DNA from: Xenococcus sp. MO_188.B8
GTDB lineage: Bacteria; Cyanobacteriota; Cyanobacteriia; Cyanobacteriales; Xenococcaceae
Direction of reading: 5' to 3'
Length of the DNA: 64,000 nucleotides
Assembly (NCBI GenBank): GCA_030065615.1
Contig: JASJDR010000001.1
Location: forward strand, 62,001-126,000
In this document: positions 63,071 through 64,000 of the stretch, piece by piece
Layout: every line of letters starts with the position of its first letter
How positions within the stretch are numbered: position 1 is the stretch's first letter
Notes under the pieces: generated by a model
The model's input: the letters and a program-made list of their open reading frames with translations, nothing else
Told to the model about the DNA's origin: nothing
Databases searched by the model: none
Translations under genes and position numbers: made by a program

Positions 63071-63310
63071 ATGAATCAACATCAAGACGAATATTCCCAA
63101 ATTTATGTTCAAGTTTATTGTACTCTGCTAGCCAAGTCAGGCACTTCTGGCGTTGTACAGTCAACTCCTTCTAATCAAGACAGGGAGCGAGCAGCTTCGA
63201 TTGCCAAACTCGCGGGAGTCCACACTGATGCAATTGTTGAATATCTCATGGCAAATTTTTCCCGAGAACTACAATCAAGCAGATATTCCGTAGATCTTGT
63301 CCAAAGTTAG
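63071..63310 (+). CDS. Small protein of unknown function (79 residues)
   Basis: MNQHQDEYSQIYVQVYCTLL is followed by a Ser/Thr-rich part and a helical segment (RERAASIAKLAGVHTDAIVEYLMANFSRELQ). It is soluble and lacks a signal peptide. I recognise no family with confidence. It is preceded by 34-bp tandem repeats and an AGAGG sequence 14 bases before the ATG, slightly far for a good site. The upstream repeats suggest regulated expression. Confidence 0.5.
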   Translation: MNQHQDEYSQIYVQVYCTLLAKSGTSGVVQSTPSNQDRERAASIAKLAGVHTDAIVEYLMANFSRELQSSRYSVDLVQS

Positions 63311-63533
63311 AGCAATGCACATTTGCGACTCTACAAATAGGATCAAGTTCTTTTGAATTTTAACATTGATAGAGTCTTTAAGACTCTTACTATGCTAAGG
63401 ATAGTGGTGCTTAATATCGGAGCGGTCAACAGCTATTTTTGATTGGGCTTGGTCATCCACCAGTTTTTATTGATTAATCCTAGCACCACAAAGCGGATCT
63501 TTTTGAGCTTGTAGACTACCAAAATACAAAACT

Positions 63534-63827
63534 TCAAAACGAGGGATAGCGTGGTGCGGTTAAATAGGTCTCATCAACTAACTGGCGTTCTCCAGAGAGC
63601 CATTTCTTCGCAATTGTAGCTGCTAACTTTTTCACTCGCCTAGATGGATTATTCTTTAAATAAGCTCTCATTGTCTGAGGTTCTAAGCATAGCTCTTCTG
63701 CTGCTTGTTCATGAGTTAGCCCGAAAGCCATGCGGAAATCTAAAGGATGCAATTCACCAAGCTCCTCCAGCTGACTAATAATCTGATTAGTATCAATTTG
63801 ACAGTTGTTTTTATGAGTTACGATCAC
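63534..63827 (-). CDS. Small protein with possible helix-turn-helix
   Basis: The frame starts at TTG 63854, but a GTG at 63827 preceded by AAAGAGG with 9-base spacing is better. It gives 97 residues. The centre (LDFRMAFGLTHEQAAEELCLEPQTMRAYLK) looks like a helix-turn-helix, and the end is basic (NPSRRVKKLAATIAKKW). It begins just after the stop of the partial gene at 63860, so the two form one unit. Function unknown; a DNA-binding regulator or antitoxin-like role is possible but unproven. Confidence 0.55.
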   Translation of the reverse strand: MIVTHKNNCQIDTNQIISQLEELGELHPLDFRMAFGLTHEQAAEELCLEPQTMRAYLKNNPSRRVKKLAATIAKKWLSGERQLVDETYLTAPRYPSF

Positions 63828-63859
63828 TTTACTATACCTCTTTAGATCAATCAAGCAAT

Positions 63860-64000
63860 TTACAGATTTGAAGTGTATTTATTTGGCTGTAGTTTCTCTA
63901 ATAAAGATTCAGTTTGAGTCCACAAATGCAAAAACTCGGCTTTACTTTGAGGATTTTCGCTCCAATCAGAAACCACCTTCAAGCTCCCCTCTTTAAACCC
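63860..64000 (-). CDS. C-terminal end of an unknown protein, cut by window edge
   Basis: The minus strand is open from the window edge to a TAA at 63860-63862, giving 46 residues (GFKEGSLKVVSDWSENPQSK, then a helical Leu/Glu-rich end). No family is recognised from this part. It is directly upstream of the small HTH-like gene (stop only 5 bases from the alternative TTG start), so they are probably co-transcribed. Confidence 0.45.
   Translation of the reverse strand, partial: GFKEGSLKVVSDWSENPQSKAEFLHLWTQTESLLEKLQPNKYTSNL

Noticed and set aside
62955-63164. Minus-strand 69-residue hydrophobic, Phe-rich ORF
   Set aside because: It is produced by reading the A-rich 34-bp repeats in antisense (repeated LFVLFFVF), not by coding constraint.

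Overview
The window comes from a cyanobacterial chromosome. Evidence for this is the frequent HIP1 octamer GCGATCGC, a low-to-moderate G+C genome, and genes typical of the phylum: ndhL followed by a DUF3007 gene, a COP23-type protein, a kinase fused to a GUN4 domain, HpsJ-like and TIGR02652-like proteins, a cyanobacterial-length NusB, a DICT-domain protein and an NRPS/PKS cluster. I cannot fix genus or species. No rRNA, tRNA or CRISPR array was recognised.

Region 1 (1-9659) is a cell-surface and secretion block. It holds a partial exported TPR-CHAT peptidase, a large TpsA exoprotein with two TPS domains and hypervariable-looking repeats, a divergent TpsB outer-membrane transporter and an exported trypsin-like protease.

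Region 2 (9.7-21.2 kb) is mostly housekeeping and conserved genes: nusB, DUF502, an HpsJ-like protein, pgl, a zinc-ribbon/FHA protein, an exported glycine-rich TrbI-like protein, a Uma2 nuclease-like protein, a VOC protein, a TIGR02652-like protein, a gamma-carbonic anhydrase, an SDR enzyme and a GT4 glycosyltransferase. Palindromes and MITE-like elements lie between them.

Region 3 (21.6-39.0 kb) has a COP23 protein, a double-trypsin/TPR protein, a Ser/Thr kinase-GUN4 fusion, TamB, ndhL-DUF3007, a SLATT-like 2TM protein, a glycogen-debranching-type enzyme and an exported GH24 lysozyme.

Region 4 (39.0-46.9 kb) looks like an accessory block. It has a decayed nucleotidyltransferase, an animal-type haem peroxidase and two paralogous SBBP-repeat proteins, then MITE and IS1 remnants. 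The peroxidase and both SBBP proteins lack signal peptides and end in a similar short acidic/aromatic motif (DFSAM, DFSGML, DFNDHFV), which suggests one C-terminal secretion signal. A 15-base element (GTAGATTTTTTCTAC-like) lies upstream of both SBBP genes.

Region 5 (46.98-62.5 kb) is a biosynthetic gene cluster: a type I PKS (KS-AT-KR-ACP), an NRPS (TubC-like dock-C-A-PCP-C-A-PCP-TE) and an MFS exporter, with overlapping ends. Convergent to these are a DICT-domain protein, a type II thioesterase and a frameshifted carrier-protein gene. The signature residues suggest malonyl extension, a B-type ketoreductase, an aromatic residue (Phe/Tyr-like) and then Glu/Gln.

Region 6 (62.5-64 kb) holds small unknown ORFs, inverted repeats and a 34-bp tandem repeat. 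It ends in a two-gene unit cut by the window edge.
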